Below, one piece after another: positions 23,915-35,000 of a stretch of 64,000 nt of DNA (positions are counted from its first letter, which is position 1; each line of letters opens with the position of its first letter). The notes below the pieces were generated by a model. It did no database searches. It was not told where the DNA came from and worked only from the letters and a program-made list of their open reading frames with translations. A program made the translations under genes and the position numbers. Origin of the DNA: Pseudoscleropodium purum (taxonomy: Eukaryota > Streptophyta > Bryopsida > Hypnales > Brachytheciaceae); contig OZ017795.1 of NCBI GenBank assembly GCA_963969395.1, positions 17,484,001 to 17,548,000 on the forward strand, read 5' to 3'.

Positions 23915-24507
23915 AGATTGGGCTGGAGATGCAAGTGATAGGAAGTCGACAATGGGCTATGTGTTTATGCTTGGAGATGGTGCAATCTCGTGGAACTCCA
24001 AGAAACAATCCACCATTGCATTGTCTACTATTGAGGCGGAGTACATGGCCATTAATCAATGTACAAAGGAGGCATTATGGCTAAGACAACTCATGAGTGA
24101 CGTTGGATTTGAACAAGAGAAGAGCACACCTATTATGTGTGACAATCAAGGTGCGATTGCTTTGGTGAAGAATCCAATTCACCACTCTCGGAGCAAGCAC
24201 ATTGAAATTCAACACCATTTCATTCGTGAGAAAGTTGAGAGTGATATGATTGAATTGAAGTATATTCCTACAGATCGCATGGTGGCTGATGTGCTCACGA
24301 AGGCACTTGCAAAGCCTTGACATGAAGGTCTTCGAAAGCAGATGGGCTTACAATTGTTTGGCAACAAACAAAGTGCGAGTGTTGAAGGACTTGACTAATG
24401 TGTTAGGTTTGTGTTGAAAGACTTGGGTTAAGTAAAAGATTACATGTAGGAACTTTTTGGTAAGTCTATAATTACTTGTAGGAATTCTTTATATAGGCTG
24501 ACTAAAG
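23915..24507 (+). pseudogene. Copia RNase H to 3' LTR fragment, + strand
   Basis: The + strand encodes the C-terminal RNase H part of a copia polyprotein ([30 protein letters not shown], ending [10 protein letters not shown] and stop at 24318-24320). After the stop, a truncated LTR starts TGTTGAAGGACTTGAC at 24380 and stops at 24507. Bases 23915-24474 pair with 24508-25067. It lacks integrase, reverse transcriptase and everything 5', so it is a 3'-end inverted duplicate of the adjacent element. Confidence 0.8.
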
Positions 24508-25067
24508 TAATTATAGACTTACCAAAAAGTTCCTACATGTAATCTTTTACTTAACCCAAGTCTTTCAACACAAACCTAACACATTAGTCAAGTCCTTCAA
24601 CACTCGCATTTTGTTTGTTGCCAAACAATTGTAAGCCCATCTGCTTTCGAAGACCTTCATGTCAAGGCTTTGCAAGTGCCTTCGTGAGCACATCAGCCAC
24701 CATGCGATCTGTAGGAATATACTTCAATTCAATCATATCACTCTCAACCTTCTCACGAATGAAATGGTGTTGAATTTCAATGTGCTTGCTCCGAGAGTGG
24801 TGAATTGGATTCTTCACCAAAGCAATCGCACCTTGATTGTCACACATAATAGGTGTGCTCTTCTCTTGTTCAAATCCAACGTCACTCATGAGTTGCCTTA
24901 GCCATAATGCCTCCCTTGTACATTGATTAATGGCCATGTACTCCGCCTCAGTAGTAGACAATGCAATGGTGGATTGTTTCTTGGAGTTCCACGAGATTGC
25001 ACCATCTCCAAGCATAAACACATAGCCCGTTGTCGACCTCCTATCACTTGCATCTCCAGCCCAATCT
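23915..25067. repeat. Palindrome with 560-bp arms
   Basis: The left arm 23915-24474 and right arm 24508-25067 are exact in length (560 each) and differ at roughly seven positions that I could find, with no indels. The loop is 33 bases (24475-24507). The arms comprise the RNase H domain end and the first part of the LTR. Confidence 0.85.
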
Positions 25068-27110
25068 GCATCACAATAGCCCCTCAATACAAGTCTCTTG
25101 CCTCCAAGAACCAATTTTGCCTCCAACGTACCTTGGAGGTACCGCATGATTGTTTTGACCGCCATCCAATGCATTGGACCACTCTTAGCCATATGTTGGC
25201 TCACCACACTCATTGGAAATGCAAGGTCAGCCCTCGTGGCCACCATGGCATACATCAAGCTCCCCACCACTTCTTTGTATGGCACATCTTGCATTTCCAC
25301 CTTCACACCTTCATACTCTTCATCCTTGAGCTTCACCATCTTAGACTTGACATCAAGCGGTGTGCCAATGGGTTTGCAACCCTCCATATTGAAGCGCTTC
25401 AATACCTCCTCAATATACTTGTATTGACTCATAGTTATGGTACGGTCAACCCTTTGCCTTTGAAACTCCACCCCAAGGCAATAGTGTAGTTCACCAAGAT
25501 TACTCATGTCATATTCGCTCTTCAACATTGCCTTGACTTCCACCATTTTGCTCATGGTGTTGGTCATAATGATCAAATCATCAACATAGACGATGACAAT
25601 CACCAAATGCTTCCTTGTTTGCTTGATGTAGAGAGAGTGGTCCACATGACTCCTTACAAAACCCTCTCTTGCAAATAATGCATCAATGTCCATGTACCAC
25701 GCTCTTCCCGATTGTCTCAACCCATAGATGGCCTTCTTGAGCTTACACTTGAGGTGTTCATGACCTTCTTGGACAAAGCCTTTGGGTTGGTCCATGTAGA
25801 TGATCACATCAAGGTTTGGATTGAGAAAGGCCGTGACGACATCCATTTGATGCATCTCCAAGTCCATGGCTGCTCCTATGGTAGCCATACATCGAATAGT
25901 GCAAAATTTGGCCACGGGAGCAAAGGTCTCATTGAAATCCACTCCTTCCACTTGTGAATAACCCTTAGCCACCAACCTAGCCTTGTAGCGCACAATGTTG
26001 CCCAATGCATCTCTCTTGGTGCAAAACATCCACTTGCATCCAATACTAGTACGATCATGAGGAAGAGGGGAGAGTTCCCAAGTACCTTTGGTCATAAGTG
26101 AGGCATACTCTTCTTGCATGGCTTTCTCCCACTTGCTTGCATCCGCACTCTTCATAGCGTCACCAAAGTTGCATGGATCTCTTGCATACGCCACATTTGC
26201 ATGCTCCTCTTGCTCTTGAGTGAAGATGTGGTTCTTCCACCATTCTCCAAGCGGCCTACGCTCCCTTGTAGGGTACTTTGGCTCCTTGGAAGCATCTTCT
26301 TCTTCATCTTCACTTGGCGCCAAACTCGGAGATGGATTTGTCTTTTCTTCAGGTGTAGGTGGTGTCTCATCATCCTTGGGCAAAGCTTCCATGCTTGGGG
26401 ATTTGTCCACCTCAAGCGTCGTAGTCTCATTGCTCCCACTTGGACACATCTCCAAAGCATCGCTTACCCCTAGCTTGTCTTCCATGAAGGTAACGTCTCG
26501 ACTTTTGATGATCTTCTTTGTCTCCAAGCACATCAACCTATAGGCCTTAGAGCCTTTCCAATAGCCCAAAAGCAAGCATTTGATGCCCTTTGCATCAAGC
26601 TTGGTGCGCTTAGGACTCAAATCCAAGGCGTATGCAATGCATCCAAAGATTCGCATATGTCCAATGTTTGGCCTCTTTCCACTCCATGCTTGTTGTGGTG
26701 TCATAGAAGCTACCGCCCTTGAGGGGCATCTATTGCGTGTGTAGGCCGCATTTGATATAGCCTCTGCCCAAAGATCAAATTTGAGGCCTTGGACATGCAA
26801 CATGGCACGAGCCATCTCCTTAAGTGTGCAGTTGGCACGCTCTGCCACACCATTTTGTTGTGGAGTATAAGGGGATGAGGTTTGGTATTGAATGCCATGC
26901 TCTCTCATAAAAGCCTCAAAGGCCTTGGACATGTACTCCCCTCCATTATCCGATCTCAACACCTTCACCTTGTGCCCCGATTCATTCTCTACAAGTGCCT
27001 TCCATGCCTTGAACCGCTCAAACACATCACTCTTGCATTTAAGCATGAACACCCATATCTTCCTTGAAAAATCATCAATGAAGGTTAAAAATACCTTGCA
27101 CCACCCATGG
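24662..27110 (-). pseudogene. Copia pol: integrase, reverse transcriptase, RNase H
   Basis: One long open frame (856 codons if counted from an out-of-frame upstream start at 27232; homologous coding begins near 27100 with FLTFIDDFSRKIWVF). Integrase core: LRSDNGGEY and NGVAERANCTL supply the later acidic catalytic residues. Reverse transcriptase (RVT_2): CKWMFCTKRDALG, YKARLVAKGYSQ, and the catalytic YVDD (VIVYVDDLIIM). RNase [14 protein letters not shown] and STTEAEYMA. It ends at [10 protein letters not shown]. This part is intact but separated from gag-protease by a frameshift at about 27085-27100 in a T run, so the polyprotein cannot be made from this copy as it stands. Confidence 0.88.
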
Positions 27111-28590
27111 AAGTGGTCTTCATAGGGCCACACACATCCGAGTGCACAATCTCCAACATCTTGGTTGCTCCCATCCCTCCATCCGATGGAAATGATTGCC
27201 TCGCTTGCTTGCCTTGAATGCAAGCCTCGCACTTCAAATCACAAGAGCCTTTCATCACTTGCATGCCTCCCACCATGCTTTGAAGACTCTTCACACTTTT
27301 CTCATTGAGGTGGCCCAATCTCTTGTGCCAAAGCTCCAAAGATTGTTGATGAGATGCTCCTTGTGCCAAACACGCCATGCTTGTACCGTTCACCGATTTG
27401 AACCTCAACTGATACAAGTTGCCCTCTCTTGGTGCCGTCACGATCATCTCTCCATTGGGTGCACACAAAACACAACCTTGGTTGTTGAATTGCACCTTCA
27501 AATTTTGTGACACCAACTTGCTCACCGAGAGCAAATTTGCATACAACTTGGGTACATGTAAAGCACCTTGGATGTGAATTGCCCTCAATTTGCCCTTCAC
27601 CTCTACCTCCACCACAATGCAACCCATGCCAATTGCATCTACCACGCCATGGTCACCCAAATACACCGTGCGGTTGCTAATAGGCTCATACGTGAGGAAT
27701 GCTTGCCTGTGTAGAGTCATGTGTTGTGTTGCACCGGAGTCAATGATCCACTTGAACATGTCGGTGTTGTCATATCCATCATTGGTTGCAAACGCAAAGT
27801 CTTCCTCCACCTCCTTCACACTAGCCTTATTTGCACTCTCCTTCTTGGGCAACCTACAAAACTTTGCAAGGTGGTCGGGCTTACCACAATTGAAGCAAGT
27901 GCGTGTCTCCTTCTGTGGTTGTGACCTCCCTCCTTGGCCATTACGTGAGTAGAGTGCTGCACCTCCTTCATGAGGCTCATTTTCCTTCCTCTTGGACACC
28001 TTGTGCATCAATCGCGCCGTGATGAAGTCAATAGTGAGCTCCGCCATAGGTCTAGTCTCCAATGCCGTAATGAGATACTCATAAGAATGTGGCAAGCTCT
28101 CAAGCAAAGTCATGACCATGTCTCCATCTGTGACGGGCACCTCCAAACAAGCTAGCTGGTCCGCAAGTGCCTTCACTTTGTTGATGTGGTCAAGCATATC
28201 CTCGTCCTCTTGCATCTTGCATGTGAAGAACTTGCGTCGAATGAAGAGCATGTTGGACAAGCTCTTGGTCTCATGGATGTTGCAAAGCACCTTTCATGCC
28301 TCCATGGGTCCTTTGCATGCTCGAACATGTGCAAGTTGCCTATCCACAAGATTGCAAGCAATCATGGAAAAGGCCTTCTTCACCCTCCTCTCATAGGCCT
28401 TCTTAACTTTGGCGTCCGCATCGGTTGCGGGTGCTTCTTCGGTGCCCTCCACAATCTCCCACAAGTCTTTCTTGGCCAAAATCATCTCCATTTTGAACTT
28501 CCAAAGTCCAAAATTGTCGCCATTGAACTTGTCAATGACCCTCGTGTTGTCTCCTTCACTAGTAGCCATGGTGAATGCCTCTGACTCCAA
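27085..28590 (-). pseudogene. Copia gag, protease and integrase N-terminus, interrupted
   Basis: Starts at 28590 with a copia gag-like sequence (FNGDNFGLWKFKMEMILA) and is cut by an in-frame TGA at 28294-28296. The frame continues after it with gag (UBN2-type) sequence, a CCHC zinc knuckle (CFNCGKPDHLAKFC), the protease motif WIIDSGATQHMT, and the gag pre-integrase segment (LWHKRLGHLNEKSVKSL, CEACIQGKQ). It ends at a premature stop where the frame shifts into pol. The stop and shift are the only clear lesions I saw, consistent with a moderately old insertion. Confidence 0.85.
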
Positions 28591-28716
28591 TATACCTCAA
28601 CTTTGCCCAATTTGGTCTCTTCTTATTGTACAAAGTCCAATAGGATCCTTAATGACCCAAATCACTCCAATGAGTACTCCAATGCTCACAATCTCTCAAA
28701 TGAAGTCCAAATCACT

Positions 28717-29071
28717 CCAACAAGCTTTTCAAGGCTCCAAATCTCTCAAATGAAACCCTAAAAGCTCTAAATCACTCCAACAAGCTTTTCAAGGCTCCAA
28801 ATCTCTCAAATGAAACCCTAATAGCTCTAAATCACTCCAATGACCTCTCTCAAATTCAAGTCTCTCAAATCAGACCTCTAGGGTCACCTTAAACTCAAAT
28901 CAACCTTCCAAGAGCAAGACTGAACTTTAAACAAGAAAATACCTCAAAAAATAGTCCAAATCTGGACTCCAAATGACCCCAAACTCCAAGCTCCACGAAT
29001 GCTCTTCCAACACACCTTGTCATGAGATCAAACCTCTAATAGCAACTCACATGAGTGGGCCTATAACCTAT
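28717..29071 (-). other. Copia leader between 5' LTR and gag
   Basis: Non-coding, with a roughly 60-bp unit (CAAGCTTTTCAAGGCTCC...) in tandem. A second copy lies at 23428-23792. Repeated CTCCAA/CTCTCAAAT words give it a repetitive texture. Confidence 0.6.
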
Positions 29072-29332
29072 TGTGAATAGAACAACAAGGTAATATATTT
29101 CAATGAAGAGGATTACAAAAGCAAACATGAGAAAGGGGTATTAAACCCAAGCAAGGGGCTGCCTACTTATACTACTCTATTGGCTTGGCTACAAACAACT
29201 TTTACTTTAGTCAGCCTATATATAGAATTCCTACAAGTAATTATAGACTTAACAAAGAATTCCTGCAAGTAATCTTTTACTTAACCCAAGTCTTTCAACA
29301 CAAATCTAACACATTAGTCAAGTCCTTCAACA
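29072..29332 (-). repeat. Copia 5' LTR, 261 bp
   Basis: Bounded by TG...CA on the element strand. It carries a TATATATAG-type TATA box at about 29215-29223. Partial copies are at 24508-24602 (- strand) and 24380-24507 (+ strand). Confidence 0.8.
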
Positions 29333-29346
29333 GGGGTGAGTGGAGG

Positions 29347-29551
29347 TGGTAAAATAAAAAATTTTAAATAAAAATTGAGGGGGTGAGTGTATAGTGACAC
29401 AAAGTGTCACTATACACCTTGAGTGCCTAATAACTATCAATAATAAAATAGATAGTAAAAATGTGAATGTAGTTATTAGGCACTTTAGGTGTATAGTGAC
29501 ACTTTATGCACTCCCCCCCTCAATTTCTATTTAAAATTTTTTATTTTACCA
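29347..29551. mobile_element. Foldback MITE with long terminal inverted repeats
   Basis: The ends are a roughly 40-bp inverted repeat beginning TGGTAAAATAAAAAATTTT and including ATTGAGGGGG. Inside, a second inverted pair built on GTGTCACTATACACCT and GAGTGCCTAATAACTA makes almost the whole 205 bp self-complementary. A local perfect palindrome (TATAGTGACAC ... GTGTCACTATA) sits near 29391. It lies 14 bp from the outer end of the copia 5' LTR. Confidence 0.75.
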
Positions 29552-29566
29552 TAACATATCATTTTC

Positions 29567-29984
29567 ACTGAAACTCGCTTGCCACCCCAATTTCCCATTA
29601 GTTCCCTTCTTCCTTTCTCAAAAAATTTGTGAGCCATTGATTTTTTTGAAAAAAAATGCTTACCTTCAAAATTGACGTTGATTTCTCAAAAAATCACAAG
29701 ATGTTGATCTTGTGAAATTTAATCTGAGCTGTTCAAATATAAAATACAAATATTGAATACGAATACGAATACGGGTATGGATACTGGATATGAGTACTAA
29801 ATACGGGTATTGAATATGGATATTGAATACGGGTACTAAATATGGGTACTAGATATGCATACTAAATACGTATACTAAATACAGATATTGAATATGAGTA
29901 CTGAATACGGATACAATATTGGATATGGAATCAATTGTCCCATATTGTTTGTCAAGAACTTTGATTCTGAAGATTACAAGAGGG
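29567..29984. repeat. Right copy of direct repeat flanking the copia cluster
   Basis: Same orientation and content as 23068-23408, but with a longer minisatellite (about 29738-29925) of words such as GAATACGGGTACTAAATAT. Outside the minisatellite the two copies differ by scattered substitutions. Confidence 0.8.
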
Positions 29985-30054
29985 AATGGGGTGAGGGGGG
30001 TGAGATAAAAAAATTTAAATCAAATTCTAAATGATAGGTGGGGGTGAGTGGGGG

Positions 30055-30160
30055 TGGTAAAATAAAAAAATTTAAATAAAAATTGAGGGGGGGAGTGCAT
30101 AAAGTGTCACTATACACCTTGAGTGCCTAATAACTACATTCACATTTTCACTATCTATGA
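30055..30160. mobile_element. Half copy of the foldback MITE
   Basis: Matches the left part of 29347-29551 (TGGTAAAATAAAAAAATTTA, ATTGAGGGGGGGAGTG, GTGTCACTATACACCTTGAG, TAATAACTACATTCAC) and then stops. The second terminus is absent. Confidence 0.65.
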
Positions 30161-30369
30161 AATATTTTTTCTTGGGATGACCATCTATGGGCAAAGGCTC
30201 TTCATTGTATGCATTTGTTGAATACATTAATTGAAGATAGATTGAATTTGAAAAATCACTTAGGCAAGAATTTTTATCCAAATGAAGAATTTTTGTCACC
30301 TTTGGAAAGACAATGAGACAAAATTCTTAGGGAAGGGGGGATTAGAAAAAATGATTTTTTTTGTAGTAC

Positions 30370-30643
30370 CATTAGAAGTTTTCCGAGGGTTTGTGAGGGC
30401 TACGAATTCCTTGATGTTTTCTAACTTTGTGAACTCGTTGAACCTGTTGCTTGACGTGGTAGAACAACTACCACATCATTTTCCAAAAAGAAAATTAAAA
30501 TAAAATTTTTTTCCACTTTATTTTGTCATTTTTTATTTTCCAAATTTTTTTCTAACACGTGGCATTCTTCTTACTATGGGAAAAATTGTAGGGAACAAAG
30601 GCTTGAAACAGCCCTCTTGCCTCCCCCCTAAACTCTTCTAATG
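30370..30643. mobile_element. CATTAG-ended MITE, copy 3
   Basis: The left end CATTAGAAGTTTTCCGAGGG and right end CCCCCTAAACTCTTCTAATG form an inverted pair. Internal TGACGTGGTAG...CTACCACATCA is the family's inverted word pair. No ORF. Confidence 0.65.
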
Positions 30644-32025
30644 AATAAATTGGGTTGTCTTTTTATTTTTGATTCAATACTAAAGTTGCTACTCTATAGT
30701 CAAAAGTTTTTATAAGTATTCAATATTTGCTTAGTGTTAAGGTGAAATTTGAATTTTTGTCACCTTTAGATGTGTTGATGTTTATATCATTATATCTTCA
30801 ATTATACCTTTTTTTTACAAATCTAAATTAAAAATGCGATTATGAGCAATTATAAAATACTTAAATACTTGAAATATAATTTAATTTTTGATGAAAATTT
30901 GAAGTTCAATCTCCAAAAATGATATAATATAAATTTATTGAAATAGTTTTAAATTTTTTTATTGTACAAATCTATTCTACTTTTAATGCTTGACATTGCT
31001 TCTATTGATGCAAACTCTAACAATAAGTTATAGAATTTATATATATGATACATTATTGTTTTGTATCCTCTTAGGTTTTTGTTTCTTCTTAGGTATTTAA
31101 AGTTACCCTTGTAAGTGATCAACCTAAAGATGATAAAATTACTTTTTGAATTTTTTTAATAAACAATTGAAACTCTTTCAACATATTCATATTGCTGAAC
31201 AACATTCATCTTTGTTTCCATTGATATATTCTTGAAGATTTTCAAATAAACAATAATTGAATGAATTCAGTCTTCACAAGATTCATCATCCATTCATCAT
31301 CCATCCAGTGCATATGATTACAGTAAGTGAAGCTAAAATAGGGTTTGGACGTGGAGAACACGTCAGACCGTCAGATTCCACGTCAGATTCCACGTCAGAT
31401 TGCCCTCCTCTCCAAAGTCTGTGCATATGATTGATGTGAACCTACGAAGCCTTGAAATACTCTCGTCGGACATGGCCACAGGCATTAGGGTTTGGAGCTC
31501 GCCGTGAGCCTCAAGCATCGGCCTGCTCTATATGGATTGATTCGCGCTTCGACATTTCATTATTTCCGAAGTCTATAATCTCAACCTGCGGAGATCGCTG
31601 GAGGTTTTCAATTTCAACCGGAATCTTAACCGGCTGGATTACACGAGTGAAGCGCTTCAACTCACGAATTTAAATTGGAACAGTTGGAATTTGTACGTTG
31701 AAATTCGGAGGTGTGTGTCTGCGAGGTTGTTCTCGATCGTTAGTATTTTCAATTAAAGCAATTGCGTAGGACTTTGTGCTTGGGCACAGAGTTTAATTGA
31801 GCAGTTTCTAATTGGCCATTGAATTTTCTGGACGGAACAACAGTAGGAATTTATGCTGGGAAAGGACTCAAACAGGTTAATTGTTTGGTGAGGCGCCTTG
31901 TGAAGTTGTGTAATTCCAGGAAAGACCTATTTGAACTGCATCTTAGTGTTTTCTGCAATCTTTCGTGCAGGCTTTCAGACTCATCAAAAAAGCTGGTTAA
32001 AGGTTCGCAGAGGATAAAACCTGTG
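30644..32025 (+). promoter_or_regulatory. AT-rich DNA, then RPAP2 upstream and 5' leader
   Basis: 30644-31300 is AT-rich and featureless. From about 31340 the composition becomes balanced. At 31348-31400 there are four spaced CGTCAGA words (ACACGTCAGACC, CCGTCAGATT, CCACGTCAGATT twice) and one GACGTGG. No stop-free ATG frame links to the coding exon before 32026, so the transcript leader probably includes sequence up to there, perhaps with a 5' UTR intron ending at an AG near 31970. Confidence 0.45.
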
Positions 32026-35000
32026 ATGGCGACGAATGATGAAACGGCCGCTCTCGCTGCCGCGGAGGTAGCGAAAGCGAGAAAGTTCAGGCGGTCGATG
32101 AAAGCGATGAAGTCTGCAGTGTTAGAAATTCAGTTAATCTTGTATGAGGGGGTGAACACTGACGAACAGCTTCATGCTGCGGGGAGAATTCTGGCGCAGT
32201 CCGAGTATGGTGATGTGGTTGAGGAGAGACACATTGCCAAGGTGTGTGGCTACACGCGGTGTGCTAATGTGCTTCCGGCTGAGACTCGAAAAGGTCGTTA
32301 CAGGATTTCTCTCTCTGCGAAGAAAGTGTATGATCTGCAAGAATCACGCCACTTTTGCTCGCCTTCGTGCTTAATTGCTAGCAAGGACTTTGGAAACAAG
32401 CTGCCCCTTCAACGAGACCTTGTGGAGTCAACAGAACGATTAATGGAGATTCTGGGTTTAGTTAGGGGTACGCAGTACGAAGCTAGGTCAAATACTGTGA
32501 AGGAAAATGTCATGCGAAAGACCCCTGCTAGACCTAGAAATACGAAGCGTGGAAAGGTTCGACCAAAAGGTACTAGAAATGCTCTTCCGGCGAGCTCTGA
32601 CCGAATTCGATCTCCAGGCGAGGATCGAGGGCAATTGGAGAGCGGTGCAAATTTGTCCACCTTACCGACGGACTCAATTTTGGAAAATAGCAATCGCGTT
32701 GCAAGTCCTGGTCTTAATAATATGGGCAACTTGATTACACCTCAAATCGAACAGAGCAATAGCACAGCCTCCAACTCTAGCTCTAGTTTTGAAAGTGTCC
32801 TGGTCATGCCTTCGACATCGGAATCGGGTGGTAAGGCTGCAGATACAAATATTAACAGCCCCTTGAATGGCCAGAAGTTGCGACCCAAGAAAGACTCCCT
32901 TTCTTCTACCTCTATCTCAAGCTCAGTGCAAACGAAGTTCGAGAAACTGAAGATTCAGGAGCGTGTTGGAGATCAGGAAGTCCTACCTATGTTCGACTAT
33001 GGAGGCTCGTCAGATGCTATTGAGGGTTATGTCCCCTCAAGGTCACGTTGGGAGGCAGCCTCCCACACCGAACCGAGCACTCAGTCTAGGGTTTCTGGGA
33101 GGGCAAACTCGAATGGTGAGATCTCTATTACTATCCTGTGTTTGGGGTTCGCAACTATTTGGTTGGCATTTTGTTAAACAGCAATTATCATACTTTGTGA
33201 TGTGTTGTCTCTCACGTCCATTTGAAATCATCTATGAATATTCTTACATTGCAATGATTTTTTCGTACTGAAATTAGAACTAAATTAGACTCTTCCCTTT
33301 TATTTTGGCGTTCCAGATCATGATTCTAACTTGCGATTTCGGTTTTGCAATAGATGTAGCTTCGAGTAGCGGTCTACGGGAAGACCAACCCTTGAATATC
33401 AGTGCTGAAAATAAAAATACCGAAAAACTGGCCAGTAATGTATTGAGAGAAGAGGCTCAGAGGTCTGAAAGTTCATCTAGAAGCCAACAGAAAAGAGGGA
33501 AAGTTGTCAAGGAGTGGGAAGACTTGGTTTCTGGAAGTCCTCAAGCCGGTCCAGCTAAAATGTGCATCACAGAGGTGGACGGTGAAACCAGTTTATTAGA
33601 ATCTGCTAACGAGTGGAATGTTGGGGATTCTGCTGGACCTCTCAGCAGCAGCAGCTCGAAAAGTAAAGGTACTGCTTGGGTGTAGTGCTTATTTTCTTTC
33701 GCACCCTTTGTTTAAGGGCCTGACGTTGTTGTTCTCTTCAAGCATTGTGACTCAATCAGTATGATCAGTATTTTCTTCTCCAATGTTATGATGCTTATGT
33801 GAAGTGACGAAATGAAGTTATACTAGTAGTCTTGATGCCTTCTAGTGCCAACCTTTTATATTTATTACACCCCATTAAATTCTTACACTAAATCTTGTGT
33901 CTACATAATGTTGCGTGATTTCCGTAGAATAGGTTTGACCTCTTAGAATCGGAGTTAAAAAATGATAAGTTTACATTGGTAGCTCATAGTCAATTATAGG
34001 AGCGTTCAAAAATGTAGGGCATGATTTTATTCTATCTATTGTTATATATTGCTAGCTTCGTAAATGATACATTTTTAACACTTATACAGCTGGAAGGGGG
34101 CTCTTTTGGCTAGTTAGACATTTAGGGGTTAATCAGAATTCACATCGAAAGATGTCTAGCGTCGGTGCTTGGGAGTACATGTTTATGCAGATGCTATCAA
34201 TTTACACTTCCGGCTTTCATTGTGCTTCCAGACTTCTTAGGAAAATCCCGAAACCTGAAGCCAGCTTTGAAGAAGATGTCCAAGGTGAAAAGTAATGTAC
34301 GTAGTGTAGCGTGGGCTGATCAAAATAGGCTTAATTCGGCCTCTGATGTTGGAAAGATAGAATCGAAAGAGAGAGCTTCCAGCGCAAATGGGGACGAAAC
34401 ACCTAATTTTGAGAAGGTAAGACAAATCTGATCCTTGTTTCATGAGTTAATTTGAGCTTTTCTAATATGAATCCTGGTTCTTTCTGATGTAAGGTGTTCC
34501 ATTAATACCTCTAAAACTATGTTGATTGGTTGATTTTTTAGCCCGAGTCTTTTATTGGGACCGTTCATATTTTTTCGTTAATTATTGTGGATGAAACCGT
34601 GGTCTATTCAAAGTGGAGAAAAGAGTGGAGCTGGGTGTTGTGTTTCGTGGTTTCTGTTTACTTTAATGCTCAAGCCAGACTGTACCTCAGACCGCTTGTT
34701 CTTCACTGTTCTGCTGCAGGGTTCCGAGGATGTAATTATAATAGAGAAGAAAATAGAGTCTATGAAGCTGGAGGAACAGCAACGATCACAAACAAGATTG
34801 TCAGAGCCTACTTTGGATTTAGCCATGGCTGCGAGGTTGGCATCGGCTGAAGCCATGGCCACTGCATTGACTGAAGCAGCGACATCTGCTGCTGCCGGAG
34901 AGGTCGACGGTAGTGAAGCTGGTAAAGCCGAATCATATCTCATTGCTTAATATATTGCTTTTTGGTTCCATGGTCTATGCAGGCGGTGTTTTGATGTTCA

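Larger units (their letters stand above)
24508..29332 (-). mobile_element. Ty1/copia LTR retrotransposon, decayed
   Basis: On the - strand the order is 5' LTR (29332-29072), leader, gag with CCHC knuckle, protease, integrase, reverse transcriptase, RNase H, and a truncated 3' LTR (24602-24508). Integrase before reverse transcriptase is diagnostic of Ty1/copia. LTR ends are TG...CA (TGTTGAAGG ... TATTCACA). The 3' LTR keeps only 95 of 261 bp because it is fused to the inverted copy, so target-site duplication cannot be checked. I did not find the usual TGGTATCAGAGC-type primer site after the 5' LTR. A stop codon and a frameshift interrupt the polyprotein, so this copy is non-autonomous. Confidence 0.9.

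Noticed and set aside
24081..24323. 80-codon frame on the - strand (and its twin at 24659-24901 on +)
   Set aside because: They are the antisense of the copia RNase H coding sequence on the two arms of the palindrome; identical frames appear only because the arms are inverted copies.
24923..25489. 188-codon frame on the + strand
   Set aside because: Antisense shadow of the copia reverse transcriptase and RNase H coding region.
29567..29984. LTR of a larger retrotransposon with the repeat at 23068
   Set aside because: The ends lack TG...CA, and the interior is explained by a separate complete copia with its own LTR.
31819..32025. 69-codon upstream extension of the RPAP2 frame
   Set aside because: Begins with TTG and has no in-frame ATG before 32026; likely 5' leader.
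33305..33353. Earlier acceptor at 33316 for RPAP2 exon 2
   Set aside because: It leads to an in-frame TAG within 20 codons; the acceptor at 33354 keeps the frame.
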